Source of the DNA: Henricia sp. BOLD:AAB3569
Lineage: Eukaryota > Echinodermata > Asteroidea > Spinulosida > Echinasteridae
DNA length: 64,000 nt
Reading direction: 5' to 3'
NCBI GenBank assembly: GCA_037783545.1
Contig: JBBELK010000305.1
Location: forward strand, 434,001 to 498,000
Shown here in pieces: positions 22,516 through 33,229 of this stretch. Both the position numbers and the translations under genes were made by a program. The notes under the pieces were generated by a model. That model saw nothing but the letters and a program-made list of their open reading frames with translations. It did not search any database and was not told the DNA's origin. Positions within the stretch are counted from its first letter, which is position 1. Each line of letters opens with the position of its first letter.

Positions 22516-23130
22516 CTTGAAATATGGGCGGCCATGGCGTAAATAGTTAGTGAAGCATTGTTTGCATTTTTACTGTGACAAGAGTTTGTAAGGGTTAGAC
22601 AGTGCAACAAATGGCAATTATTTAAAGGTAAAAATGTATATTGAAACCAACTCATCCAATCGAAATGATTTTTACATAGATTGAAAGCTTATTCCATATA
22701 TTTTCTCATGCCGTGTGAGGGGGATTTATAGAGCCTTGTTTGCGAGTTTGCTGTTCTGTTTAGTGAGAGGCTCCTCTGGATTTTCCCCAAAATATGCTTT
22801 GACCTCCATAGACATTAAAGATTTATCACTTTTTTACCTATTTTTCAAAGAAAAAGGACCCTAATGTCTGTAGGTCCAAATGTATTGATATACATATCAT
22901 ATGAAAGAGAAACATTTGTACTTTATTTTCCTGGGCGAGGGGCTAAGTTCTATGAAGAGATATCCCGAGGACGAGTGATTATTTGCAGAGTGAGCTTGTT
23001 TTTGCAGCAAAATCCCCGTGTGTATATGAGCAAATGCGCGCAAGTTTTCCATATGGGTATATTGTGTCGCGTTTTTAGGAGGCGACATGCTTCAAATTTA
23101 CGCGCGTTGACGCGTGAAAAGGCCGACTTA
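22516..23130 (+). other. Unassigned region with a 150-codon open frame
   Basis: A + frame at 22864-23316 begins MSVGPNVLIYISYERETF and runs into the MITE at 23131. Its C-terminal half is therefore MITE sequence. I recognise no domain and no signal peptide. The left part (22516-22860) shows nothing. Coding potential is doubtful. Confidence 0.3.
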
Positions 23131-23434
23131 AGGCGGATACACACTATCGCGGAAAAATCACACTTTCGCGCTGCGCTCACCGCATTGCATGAGCTCCCAA
23201 TCGCCGATTATTCCAAAATAGAAAATTCCACTCTGGTAACTTGGGGCTTCTCTGATACCTCATTGGCTGCGCGTTTGAAAGGTCAGCGCACCGCGGTCAA
23301 AGTTCAACAAATTTGAACTTTGACCCAGCTGAAAACGTTTTGCGCATCGCGATAGGCCGCGCACAAGCGGCAAACCAGTTTGTGTACAAACCAATGGAAC
23401 AGTGTGATTTTTCCGCGATAGTGTGAACGCGCCT
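23131..23434. mobile_element. MITE with 35-bp TIRs and TTA duplication
   Basis: The left end AAGGCGGATACACACTATCG is inverted at the right (...CTATCGCGGAAAAATCACAC shared). TTA flanks both ends (23128-23130, 23435-23437). A 3-bp TWA target is typical of PIF/Harbinger, so that origin is likely (inference). Confidence 0.8.
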
Positions 23435-24204
23435 TTATTCTCTAATAACGCTGCGCTTAAACGCGAAAAAATCATGTTCTAACGCGCCTATACGCGCCGT
23501 CGCTGCGCACCATCGCTGCGCACCTGTGGAAGAAAACGGTAAAAATACACTTTATACTTGATTAGGAATTCGGCTTTACCGCAGTAGGGCAGGACTTGGA
23601 CGTCGACTTTCGTGGAGGCGTTAGGTGTCATTTGGGAGACTAAAGCAGACCTCCCACTGCGCGATCCCCGCCACGAACCCCCCACTAATTGGCACGATTA
23701 TCGGAGCATGCCTACAGACTCTACACACAATCGCAGCCAAAACGGACAAAAACCGTTTTAGCTTGGGAACTGGGCAGGTAGGGTTATTCGATCGTTGATG
23801 CAATAATAACCCAGGCACCCTGTCTATACATGTCTGTTTTGCTCGTCTCGACAAAAATATTGACAACATTATCAAAGAACATAATATCGGATCTCTTTAT
23901 AGCGACGAGTTCACTGAACCTGAAAAAACCTGCGAAACCTACAAGACACAAAGTGCATAATCTAAGGTCCATAAGTGATGCATTGGGATGTTCGTAAATA
24001 AGACAACTTTGTCTGCTTATTTGGGTTTAAATGGCGATTTCTTGAGAACCGGTTTGGCAAGCATTCGTTTGCACCGTTCCAGTACTACCTTTAAAAAAAT
24101 GTGTGTTGCACAGATTATCGAAAAAAAAATTATATCTTGGATCCATTTAAGACCATAAAAGGTCGACTCAATGCTTGAAAAAAGCATGTCCTTTGCTGCC
24201 TTAA

Positions 24205-25224
24205 AGGTACACACCGGCCTAATGTTTACATGATTTAGTGATGTAGGAGCATTGACAATACTTTTTTGATGGTCGTTGTGAAAAAAGATCATCAAAATAT
24301 CCCGTAATTTACTAAAGAAGTGCAAAATTAACAAAAACGGTCAAAAGACGGGTTATACGCTTTACCAGCCGTTGCAACTACGCGCGAGCCCCACGACTTT
24401 GTCACAAACGATTCGCTCTTCTCCTGCTCAGGATATCTCAAATTTTCTGCTCACGATTTCACTGGACAGCCCGGACGACCGAATAGGAATTTCCGTTTTC
24501 TTTTGAGGAGTTGGCATCATGTTTTTTCTTCACGAACGTACACCGAAGCAACACACCCGGTTGTGTGTTTACTCAGGCTATTTGCCGTGCTGCGCGGGGC
24601 AAATATCCTACACTCCACGGTAGCCTGCCGTAGCACGCGCTCGCTCCCGTTTTCCGGACTCTCGAAACAAACAATGATGTTTGAATTTTCATACTTATGT
24701 TTAACTCTGTTTCGTACCTGTATAAATAGTCTCTCTTTTGTCAATTACTTATAAATATTGGGGGAAAATCAGAGTTGAATTTGGTGCAGTTGTGCAGTAA
24801 CAAACTTTTATACGGCTGGAAATACAACTAACTCACAAGACCACGTGACTTTTCGGAAGTGTGGGGTGTTATGGCCGAGCGGTCTAGTGCGTCGAACTTA
24901 AGTTTCTGTGCTAGTACTAGAATGTAGGTTCGATTCCGGGCCGCGACGGGTTGTAGCACCTGTGCCCTTGGGCAAGGCACTCAACCACACTTGCTCCAAT
25001 TCCTGCAATTGGCGGTCCTTCCGCTGTTGGATGTGGTAAATAAATAAAAACCAGAATTTGGTTCCGAAAAGTCACGTGACCTTGAATTTTTCAAAAGTGC
25101 TAAAAAACGGCCAAATTTGACGGCGTCTTTTCAGGATATATCTGATTTACTCTCGAAAGCGCTTCAGAATAATGTATGGGTCTATTTCGAGCCCAAAATA
25201 GCCCAACAAAGAAGGTGTGTCCCT
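24205..25224. mobile_element. TTAA-target DNA element, copy 2
   Basis: Same family as 18149-18944: AGGTACACACCGGC at the left, GGTGTGTCCCT at the right, TTAA at 24201-24204 and 25225-25228. It contains a SINE (24861-25052) and about 38 extra bases (24462-24499) absent from copy 1. It sits inside the recombinase remnant, whose reading resumes on each side. Confidence 0.9.
24861..25052 (+). mobile_element. tRNA-derived SINE (Ser/Leu-type head)
   Basis: A-box ATGGCCGAGCGGTCTA with a long variable arm and B-box GGTTCGATTCC, as in type II tRNAs. A body with CTTGGGCAAGGCACTCAACC follows, ending in (AAATA)n. Copy 1 of the surrounding element lacks it, so the insertion point (after TTTTCGGAA) is clear. 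Confidence 0.85.
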
Positions 25225-25599
25225 TTAATGAACCATATAATCTGCAACATGGCTGGCGGAAGCAGAAAGAGGACAGAAGTCTTTGGAGGATGCTCACTCA
25301 GCCCAGCGCTCGAAACCTCTTCTGTATCTGACGGAAGTAGAAGGTGCTCTTGAGGATAAAAGAACTTGAACCGTGTGTAAAACGTCCGAGCAACCCGTCA
25401 TTCGGTCGTGATGAGAATATGGCAAAATGCCTGTTTGAATAAATACAAGAATTTGAAACAATAGTTTATCAATAATTACGTAATACATGCAACTGCACAT
25501 AGAAGGGCTTGTGCCCCAGTTCTTCTCAGAAACTGTCACCTGCTGTATACTCGTTCCTCTCAGGAACTTGTCACTACATCAATTTCGTTTCCCTCGGAA

Positions 25600-26198
25600 A
25601 CGTACCTATACTGTTCAGAAATCCGTCCTCTCGGGAACACATGTTACAGGTTTAACTGTCTGCAGAAGTATTCAAGCGAATAACCAATACCGGGTCATTA
25701 AATGTTTCTGACCCAAATTAGAATTGCATTGCCGCAGCGGCCTCCTACCAAAACTCTGTGAGGATTCCCAGTCCTCAAATATCCTTCGAAAAATTAGAAA
25801 TGAACTATTGCTTGAAGGAAAATTGGCCAAGATCGAACCAATAAACTGAAAAAAAGATGTGCGAAACACCCTAATCATCGAGATCGATTAAACTGCTCAA
25901 ATCGTCCGCAATCTGGTTCTCTTCTCTGGGGATCCACTGGGGATCCAATCAATCATGCTATCATGGCATAACCTGAAACTAGCAAGGCTTATCGAATGTA
26001 ACTTGAGTATCATATAACCCGCCTGGATGATTTATACCACGGACAGATTATCCGTAAAGAGCTTATACTGACCTCTTTGTTAATCTTTGTTAAAATGCGT
26101 GAAGAGCAGTTTTGATGCCTTCCAATTCCCACCAAGTGGAACTTTCTCGGGACTCGGTCTCAGATCATGATCTATAATAATCAAATCCGAACCTAGTA
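25600..26198 (-). pseudogene. DIRS-type RNase H, C-terminal part
   Basis: Minus-strand frames contain ESRESSTWWELEGIKTALHAF, then YKLFTDNLSVV with IIQAG, then WIPREENQIADDLSSLIDLD followed by FFQFI. This is the order of the RNase H end of DIRS-group pol (SSTWREL, TDN, WIPRE-N-AD). Several frameshifts and stops separate the pieces. Its N-terminal half lies at 29796-29960; a 3.6-kb foldback transposon separates them. Confidence 0.85.
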
Positions 26199-26562
26199 TA
26201 CAAAGTATGGTGTTCAGCACCTGCCATCTCGCATCTCCCTTCTCGGGTCTGGCATTTTGACTACCAAATATCGAAGACATAATCTAGAATGCATTCACCA
26301 GAGTATATTTTCCACACGGGGCTGATGAAGTGGGAACAATTTCACCATTTTCCAAACAGACTCCAGTAAAACTTATTCATACTGTCCTCTTCAACTTAAA
26401 AAGTCTAATTGATTCTGATCCAAAGCACACTTAATTTGGTTTCAGCTTCAACCGCACACTAATTAGAACCTATTTAGGGAGATAAAGAGACCCCTGCCAA
26501 AGAAAGGAACTAAAAAGCAAAAAGTAACGCACATCTTTAAATTCTGTACCCTTTATGTTGTA

Positions 26563-27744
26563 CAGGGTGTCCCAGAAAAAAACGAAACAGATTTATCGAT
26601 GTTTAATCAAACTTTAATCTCAATCTTGAATAATAAATGACACATATTTGGAAAGCTTAGTTCCTCATCTTTCATTTGATACCACTCATATGATACATAC
26701 TTCACGCATGAATGAATAAAGACAATATGAAGCAGGGCTACCAACAATTCGTTTGCACAACGATACCTGAATTTCAGGGGTTTCAACACGCACGTTTTTA
26801 ATGCACACGTTACCATCTCCGAATCCATTCATGCGAAAAATCGGTCAGGTGTGAAAAAAACTCAATACATATTTAAATGCAGGATATCTCTGTCATCCCT
26901 GGCTCATTTTTCCTTACTGAGGTATCATACGAAAGGGAAGGAAATGAACTTTTTAGAAATGTGATTATTTCTTTGAAAGTCAGGTATCGTTGTGCAAACG
27001 ACTTTTTGGTAGCCCTGCTTCATATTGTCTTTATTCATTCATGCGTGAAGTATGTATCATATGAGTGGTATCAAATGAAAGATGAGGAACTAAGCTTTCC
27101 AAATGTGTCATTTATTATTCAAGATTGAGATTAAAGTAGAGCTGCGACGTTTAAACGTTTAAACGTTTAAACGACCGAAATTTAACTATCCGTTTAGAAA
27201 AATGCTAAACGGATATCCGAAACCAACTTGTGAAAAAACGATCCTCCCTTTTTCAAAGATCTAATGGCCGTTTTGCGCCGCCAGAAATTTCTAAAGCGGT
27301 AATTTTGTTCGTAAGAATCAGGCAGCATACCGCTGTGATGAGCCCAACGGTAACCTTTGTGGTTTCAAGCCGAAGATGTACAGTTGCGTTCGCGGGCGGA
27401 AGCGATTTTACTGGTTTACGGTTTAACCTGGTTGAATTCAAAGCAAGGCGGTAAACACTGTTTACTATATAGCTGAACTTTCGTGGCCTGCATCATGTAT
27501 GCTCCAATTCAATGAAGTATCAGTGGTGCCGCGCGAACGCACATGATACCAGGTCAAGGAACTTTTTATTGCGAGCGCGGTAATAAGTTTTACTTTTTGT
27601 TATGTTTACTGTTCGTTTAAACGTTTAAACGAACGTTAAATTGACGTTTAAACGTTTAGAAAAATAAACGGTAACTCCCAGCGCTAGATTAAAGTATGAT
27701 TAAACATCGATAAATCTCGGTTTCGTTTTTTCTGGGACACCCTG
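26563..27744. mobile_element. CAGGGTGTCCC foldback element with TA target
   Basis: The ends are CAGGGTGTCCCAGAAAAAA and its inverse; TA lies on each side (26561-26562, 27745-27746). The arms mirror for about 260 bp, including CATGAATGAATAAAGACAAT. The mirrored arm of the host foldback shows the empty site (GTGTACAACATG at about 29369-29380). A TA target suggests Tc1/mariner-type mobilisation. A hAT element is nested in the right arm. Confidence 0.88.
27137..27686. mobile_element. hAT element with perfect 8-bp TSD
   Basis: The ends are TAGAGCTGCGAC and the inverse of TAGCGCTGGGAG. GATTAAAG occurs at 27129-27136 and 27687-27694. GTTTAAAC palindromes are repeated near both ends (about 27150-27172, 27612-27652). 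The uninterrupted left arm of the host element gives the pre-insertion text. No transposase. Confidence 0.9.
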
Positions 27745-27899
27745 TACAACACATTTTCTAACTGATTCTAGTCCCGGGCACACTTATGTTTGGTTCCAGC
27801 TTCATTTATATTATTAATACATATGGATATGTTCACACGCGCTTCACATTATAGTGGGTTTTTACAAAGCTAATATTCCACCTAAAACATCGAGATACA

Positions 27900-28134
27900 T
27901 AGGTGGGTGGCGCCATTGGCAGCCACGAAAGAGTGCGCCTAGGATCTTTTAAGTGCGTTACACAACAAACGACCAACGGCTTTACATCCATTTCGAAGGA
28001 TGGAGCAAGTGTGTTTAAGTGCCTTGCTAAAGGGCACAGGTACCACGACCGGGTATAGAACCTGAAACCCCAAGTTTTCACCCGAGTTTTGCAAGTCAGT
28101 GGCCCAAACCACTCGACCACTGTACCCCATATTA
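27900..28134 (-). mobile_element. tRNA-derived SINE, minus copy
   Basis: On the minus strand: ACAGTGGTCGAGTGGTTTGG (A-box), GGTTCTATACC (B-box-like), then TAGCAAGGCACTTAAACACA and GGCTGCCAATGGCGCCACC. It mirrors the plus-strand copy at 28640-28905. Confidence 0.8.
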
Positions 28135-28639
28135 ATTAGTACCTAATTAGGGAGTTAAAGGAACTCTTCCCCACAAAGCTAAAAAGTAAAGATTTTTCAC
28201 CCAAACAATTACGAACATCATTCAAAGAATTTGTACCTAGCTATATGTTGCACAAATTAGCAAGTATTAATGCATTTTCTAATTGACTTTAGTCCTAGGC
28301 ACACTTAAATTTGATTTTAGCTTTAGTCACACATCATTTAGTACGGTACCTAATCAAGGTACAAATTCTTCGAAAGATTTGCGTTATACTGTTTTTGTGA
28401 CTTTGTAATTACTGTTCTAAATGAGCTCGTTGGGGAAGGGCCTCTTTAACTCCCTATTTAGGTACTACATGTAATTTGTGAGCGGTTGAATCAATTAGAA
28501 AATGCATAAATAGGTGTTAATTTGTACAACATGAAGGTACAATTTCTTTAAAAGATGTGCAATATACTTGGGTGGAAAATCTTTACCTTTTACCTTTGTG
28601 GGGAAGGGTCCCTTTAACTCCCTAATAAGGTACTAATTA

Positions 28640-28905
28640 ATACGGGGTATTGTGGCCGAGTGCTTTGGGCCACTGACTTGCAAATCTCGGGTGAAAACTT
28701 GGGGTTTCAGGTTCTATACCCGGTCGTGGTACCTGTACCATTGAGCAAGGCACTTAAATACACTTGCTCCATCATTCGGAAGGATTGTAAAGCCGTTGGT
28801 CGAGTGTGTTGTGTAACGCATGCACTTAAAAGATCCCAGGCGCACTCTTTCGTGGAGAGTAAGGGGATTCCCTGGTGTCGCTGGCCGTCGGCTGCCAATT
28901 AGCCT
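28640..28905 (+). mobile_element. tRNA-derived SINE, plus copy
   Basis: TATTGTGGCCGAGTGCTTTGG (A-box region), GGTTCTATACC (B-box-like), GAGCAAGGCACTTAAATACA and a tail shared with the minus copy. Being inverted to the other copy within the foldback, it probably became duplicated with the arms rather than inserting twice. Confidence 0.8.
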
Positions 28906-29795
28906 TTTCGAAGTATAGCGGACACAATAGGAGGGCGCACTTTGCAGTGGGTATAAAATCGACTAAAATGCAAAATAACTCCGTTTTTCACTTTACACTT
29001 ATCAATTTTATTTATAATTCTGTCTATGTATTATAATTACAACATGTAAATCAAGTTTTTGGAAAGAAATACAATTGATAAAAAAATTCATACCCAAATG
29101 AAATTGCGCCCTCTCCTTTTGTTCCGCCATACTTCTAAAAGGCTAATGGCGCCACCCACCTATGTCTGTATCTCGATGTTTAGGTGGAGTATTAGCTTCG
29201 TAAAAACCCATTATAATGTGAAGCGCGTGTGAACATATCCATATGGAATATGCGCTATGTAGTAGTAATAATGTAGTAATAATAATAATAGTTTCCAGCT
29301 GAAGCTGGAACCAAACATGAGTAGTGTGCCCGGGACTAGAATCAGTTAGAAAATGTGTTAATTTTTTGTGTACAACATGAATGGCACAAAATTAAAAGAT
29401 GTGCATTTTTGCGCAAAATCTTTACTTTTTAGTTCCTTTCTTTGGCAGGGGTCTCTTTATCTCCCTAAATAGGTTCTAATTAGTGTGCGGTTGAAGCTGA
29501 AACCAAATTAAGTGTGCTTTGGATCAGAATCAATTAGACTTTTTAAGTTGAAGAGGACAGTATGAATAAGTTTTACTGGAGTCCGTTTGGAAAATGGTGA
29601 AATTGTTTTCACTTCATCAATCCCGTGTGGAAAATATACTCTGGTGAATGCATTCTAGATTAAGTCTTTGAGATTTGGTAGTCAAAATGCGAAATGCGAG
29701 ACGCGAGACGCGAAACGTAACGCGAGATTTGGTAGTCAAAATGCGAGATGCGAGACGCGAGATGCGAGATGGCAGGTGCTGAACACCATAACAAA

Positions 29796-30620
29796 GGGCC
29801 CGCAACCGGTATTACTGGCGTCACTGTAAACGAGAACCTGAGAAACTGAAAAAGGTAAACCAAGACATTTGTTAAAAGCAACCAAATTATGTTTCCAACT
29901 CTTGTATGGCCAGGCTACCCGAGGAATTACGGTCCCAACTTGAACTGCCGTTAATTTCATGATGGAGGAATCTGATCATAATTCTGACTACAGGGCCAAC
30001 TACTGGCATAGAAGAACTTATCTTTTCTGCAACAAATGCCAATTTCAAAGGAAAATTATTGATAATACCATCAATGGCATCATGTGTCATTGATACGTCT
30101 TCCCGCAATATAATCGACCCGTCTGTGTCGTTCCACGTTAACCCCAACCATGCATTCAATACTTTGTATAGGAATCCACTTGGATTTTCTCGACTCTAAT
30201 TGGGAACTAATCCCGCATTGATCAAATCATATTTGACAGTGTCTTTTAGCCAAACCTTCATCAGGGGCTCTAGTACCACACGTCGACGTCGTCAAGATAA
30301 AGACCGATGAAAATCCCTGGTTCCCTCCAGTGTTTGACCAACGGTCGAAGGCACTTGGTAACGATGGGGCTATTGACAATCCAAAAGGAAGAACTGTAAA
30401 AACAAAGAATCGATCTATATCGTTACGGGGCTAAGAAAAAAACAAAACACGTTTGATGGGGCTAAACATTTTCCAGGTTATGAAATCCTGACTCGGGATC
30501 AAGAAAAATAAAAAAATCACCTTTGCGAAATATTCTACAGCCACTTATTACCAGTCGCCGAATTTAGTGGATATTTCCAATATGTGCATTAACGTAAGTT
30601 AAATATAAAATGAACCCGTT
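29796..30620 (-). pseudogene. DIRS-type reverse transcriptase and RNase H start
   Basis: Minus-strand frames contain, in order: RKGDFFIFLDPESGFHNLE (RT finger/palm), KCLRPLVKHWREPGIFIG with LYLDD (30288-30299, the catalytic YxDD), LGLTWNDTDGSI, PVVGPVVRIMIRFLHHEING, and YSDASNTGCGP (29796-29828, the first RNase H aspartate block). Frameshifts and stops occur between blocks. The gene copies RNA into DNA in the DIRS group. The RNase H is cut at 29790 by the foldback transposon. Confidence 0.88.
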
Positions 30621-30639
30621 TTTGCTCGCAGAATTTAAT

Positions 30640-31620
30640 TGAGACTGAAAGTGGTTTAACAACTGTGGGTTGTGATTTACTTGCCGAACTAACCCTTTGA
30701 AACAAATCTTCGACTGCTTCTGTATAACAAAGTAACGAACATTATCAAAGACACATTTAAATTAAAGTAAAACTGAAGGTGGGGTGGCGATCAGCGGAAT
30801 TGTATAGCCTTGATTAACACACTGATAACAAACTTGTTTGTTCCTATCTTTTCCCAAAACTTAATAACCCGTAAATTCCTCCTTTGACTATTGGCTAAGA
30901 GTTTGCCGCGAAATGTCCGGCCTGGGGCTTTCACGGTAGCTACTGAACTCTTCAGCTGCACAATCTGGTTAAAAAATGGAAATAATTTTATAAAAGGACA
31001 CGAAACTATACCATCTGCAAGAATGCACCTAGGCGTAATTAGGCATAAATCCATACAGAACCATTATATATGAAAACAATGGTTCCAATCGATTAATAAT
31101 GAACACAATATGCAATCATTCACATTGTTGACTTACTTGCCGAACTAACCCTTTGAAAACATCTTCGATTGCTTCCGTAACGAAACGAACACTGTCAAGG
31201 GCACATTTACTATTACTATAATTATAACTGAAGGTGGGGTGGCGATCAACGGAATTTTATAGCCTTGATTAAACACACTGATAACAAACTTGTTTGTTCC
31301 TATCTTTTCCCAAAACTGAATAGCTCGTAAATTCTTCCTTTGACTATTGGTTAAGAGTGTCCTTGTTCGTAATAAACTGAAGAGGCTTTGCCGCAAAATG
31401 TCCGGCCTGGGGATTTCACAGTATAGCTCCGGAACTCTTCAGCTGCACAATCTGGTTAAAAAAATGGGAAGAATTTTATAAAAGGACACGAAACTATACA
31501 ACCTGGAAGATAACAGTTATGCACCTAGGCGTAAATGGCAATAAATCCACATAGAACCATTATATATGAAAGTAATGGTTCCAATCGATTAATAATGAAC
31601 ACATTATGCAATCATTCAAC
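30640..31620 (-). pseudogene. DIRS pol N-terminal region, tandemly duplicated
   Basis: Two copies, about 30660-31100 and 31130-31620, both contain on the minus strand FWEKIGTNKFVISV followed by an IP/IQF-type stretch. The second has GYKIPLIATPPSV, the phrase that precedes RT in DIRS-type pol. Copies are roughly 470-490 bp apart and differ by small indels. A local duplication within the retroelement is the simplest reading. Confidence 0.75.
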
Positions 31621-31699
31621 AGCATTAGTATTGTCTTTCTGGAACAAGGCCATAATAATTGAATTACCTGATCCGAAAACACACAACAAACAGAGCTGA

Positions 31700-31960
31700 C
31701 AATGACCTTGGTGCAACGTCACTAACACTGCTTAGTGGTGTTGGTCTGACCGGTGGTCGCAGGAGTTGCGAGGGTCACGGTAACGGGGCATGATCGTCTC
31801 CAGTGACTGGTACTCCCGCAACTGAAACAAACGTCGGTTGAGGCTGGCTGCCTTTGGCCAAAGCGTCGTCTACCGAATAGACTATGCAAGTCTCGCGGCA
31901 AAGGTCAAATCTGAGCTTCCGGGCACAACACGACTAAAACGCCTATTCCTATAACACGGG
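31700..31960 (-). pseudogene. gag-like zinc knuckle of the DIRS-type element
   Basis: The minus strand encodes GQRQPASTDV then CFSCGSTSHWRRSCP (31786-31830), a CX2CX4HX4C knuckle. Such motifs bind nucleic acid in retroelement Gag. It lies directly upstream of the pol remnants in the same orientation, so it probably belongs to the same element. The rest of gag is too decayed to delimit. Confidence 0.7.
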
Positions 31961-32978
31961 CGAGATTTTGTTTTTTGTATATAAATTTTTCTGTCCAATC
32001 TTAAGTATACAACCGACCCGAAAGTGATTCGGCTAACTAAAATGTTTTTTTACAATATATAATACATGCATAATTATCTCTAAAAACGATACAAATTTAT
32101 TAAAATTTCGTGACCTGAATAAATTTCTCTGCTAGCATATTCTTCATCCAATTTGGAATGGATGACCCAAGTGTGGATTCATGTGAAAATGAATGCTTCG
32201 AACTTGGGCACTCTAAAAAAAAAAAAAGTCTGCAAGCTCTACTTTTGGTAGATGGCGTTTCGCCTATCGCTAGCGATGCATGTATGTACACTGTAGTATA
32301 GCCTACGTACGTCGGCTGTTGTGCGTGTTGCATATCTTTTGCTGCATGTAGTTTACGATCTTCAAAGATTGACTCGTCGGCTCAGAAAAGATCGTGAATT
32401 TTTACATTTCGATTGCTTATTTTTGATTATATACCCCACTTCATCAATTGCAATGCAAGATTTTATTTAGAGATACGCGTTTTGGGCCGTCTGAGTTTAC
32501 AAAAACCTGCGTAAACAAAATAATCAAAGAATTTGGCTCGCGACGTGCGTTGAAGAGAAGGGGTCTCGTGCCCGGAAATAACGTTCGCGAGGTCAACTTA
32601 CGTAGTCTATTGCATATCTACCTTGGCCGAGGAGAGAAGGTTTTGGGCCTGTTCTACCTTCAGGGAGATACCGGAATTGAACTCTCACTGAATTGTATTA
32701 CTTGTGAACTTAAATGTAGGTGTTGATGGCTTAATTTCATCAGTTTTTTCCTGCGAGGTGTATGTTTGGTGCTCAATTTCCTTCTTGAAGTCAGTAAGTT
32801 TGTCCTCGAAATAGGACTTGAACGAGTCCAATAATTCTAAAATGGAGAATTAGTCCCGGAATTGCCCGAAGCACACAGCGTGTTTTCTTCAGACATTCCA
32901 CTATAATGGTAACACGGCGTTGAGAAAGAAAATTTAGTACGTCCTGTCTGTGGCGTGCGAAAAACCTGAGTGACAAAT
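31961..32978. other. Intergenic, possible 5' part of the DIRS-type element
   Basis: A + frame of 92 codons (32448-32726) and minus frames (32100-32333, 32791-33022) show no domain I recognise. An A-run lies at 32216-32227. Confidence 0.35.
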
Positions 32979-33229
32979 GTTGTTGTTGTTGTTGTATATT
33001 TCATGGCATCTTCGGCAACCAAGGCCCTTTATGCCATTAACTATACGGTTTTAGCTTTTAGTTGCAGTTTTAGAAGTGGGAGGAAACCCCCAGAGAAATG
33101 CCCCAGGGGAAAACCCACGCGGTCAAGTAGGGACTGCAAACCCAATCCACATACACGCCCCGGATTCGAACCCGGGACCCCAGAGGTGAAAAGTCAAGGA
33201 AAGAACCCGTACGCCAACCCGACCGCCCC
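32979..33229 (-). mobile_element. tRNA-derived SINE (GGTTGGCGTA head)
   Basis: On the minus strand: GGGCGGTCGGGTTGGCGTAC (A-box region), CGGGTTCGAATCC (B-box), a body with CTGGGGCATTTCTCTGGGG, and a 3' tail of (CAA)n at 32979-32996. It is the same family as the broken copy at 4411. Confidence 0.85.

Larger units (their letters stand above)
23600..25440 (-). pseudogene. DIRS-type tyrosine recombinase, decayed and interrupted
   Basis: Minus-strand fragments read in order. 25440-25229: an N-terminal SAM-like domain (SRAPSTSVRYRRGFERW, then EWASSKDFCPLS and HVADYMVH). 24200-24017: STFYGLKWIQDI and RMLAKPVLKKSPFKPK. 23972-23621: DLRLCTLCLVGFAGFFRF, SELVAIKRSDI, SKTDMYRQGAWVIIA, then after a frameshift NNPTCPVPKLKRF. 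The RFSEL arginine corresponds to the first catalytic residue of tyrosine recombinases; the later HxxR and Tyr motifs were not found. A TTAA element (24205-25224) splits the gene. This enzyme family integrates circular cDNA of DIRS/Ngaro-type retroelements. It lies downstream of the RNase H and RT remnants, in the expected order. Confidence 0.85.
26207..29789. mobile_element. Large foldback transposon inserted in RNase H
   Basis: The terminal repeats ATGGTGTTCAGCACCTGCCA are inverted at 29770-29789. The arms mirror for over 1.5 kb (26207-26560 with 29355-29789; 27750-27915 with 29150-29345; 28120-28320 with 28440-28630). Imperfect 8-bp duplications TACAAAGT (26199-26206) and AACAAAGG (29790-29797) flank it. 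The arms contain repeated modules (the GGGAGTTAAAG, AAAATCTTTACTTTTTAG and GTGCCCGGGACTAG types). It carries two mirrored SINEs and a nested foldback. Superfamily unknown. Confidence 0.82.
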
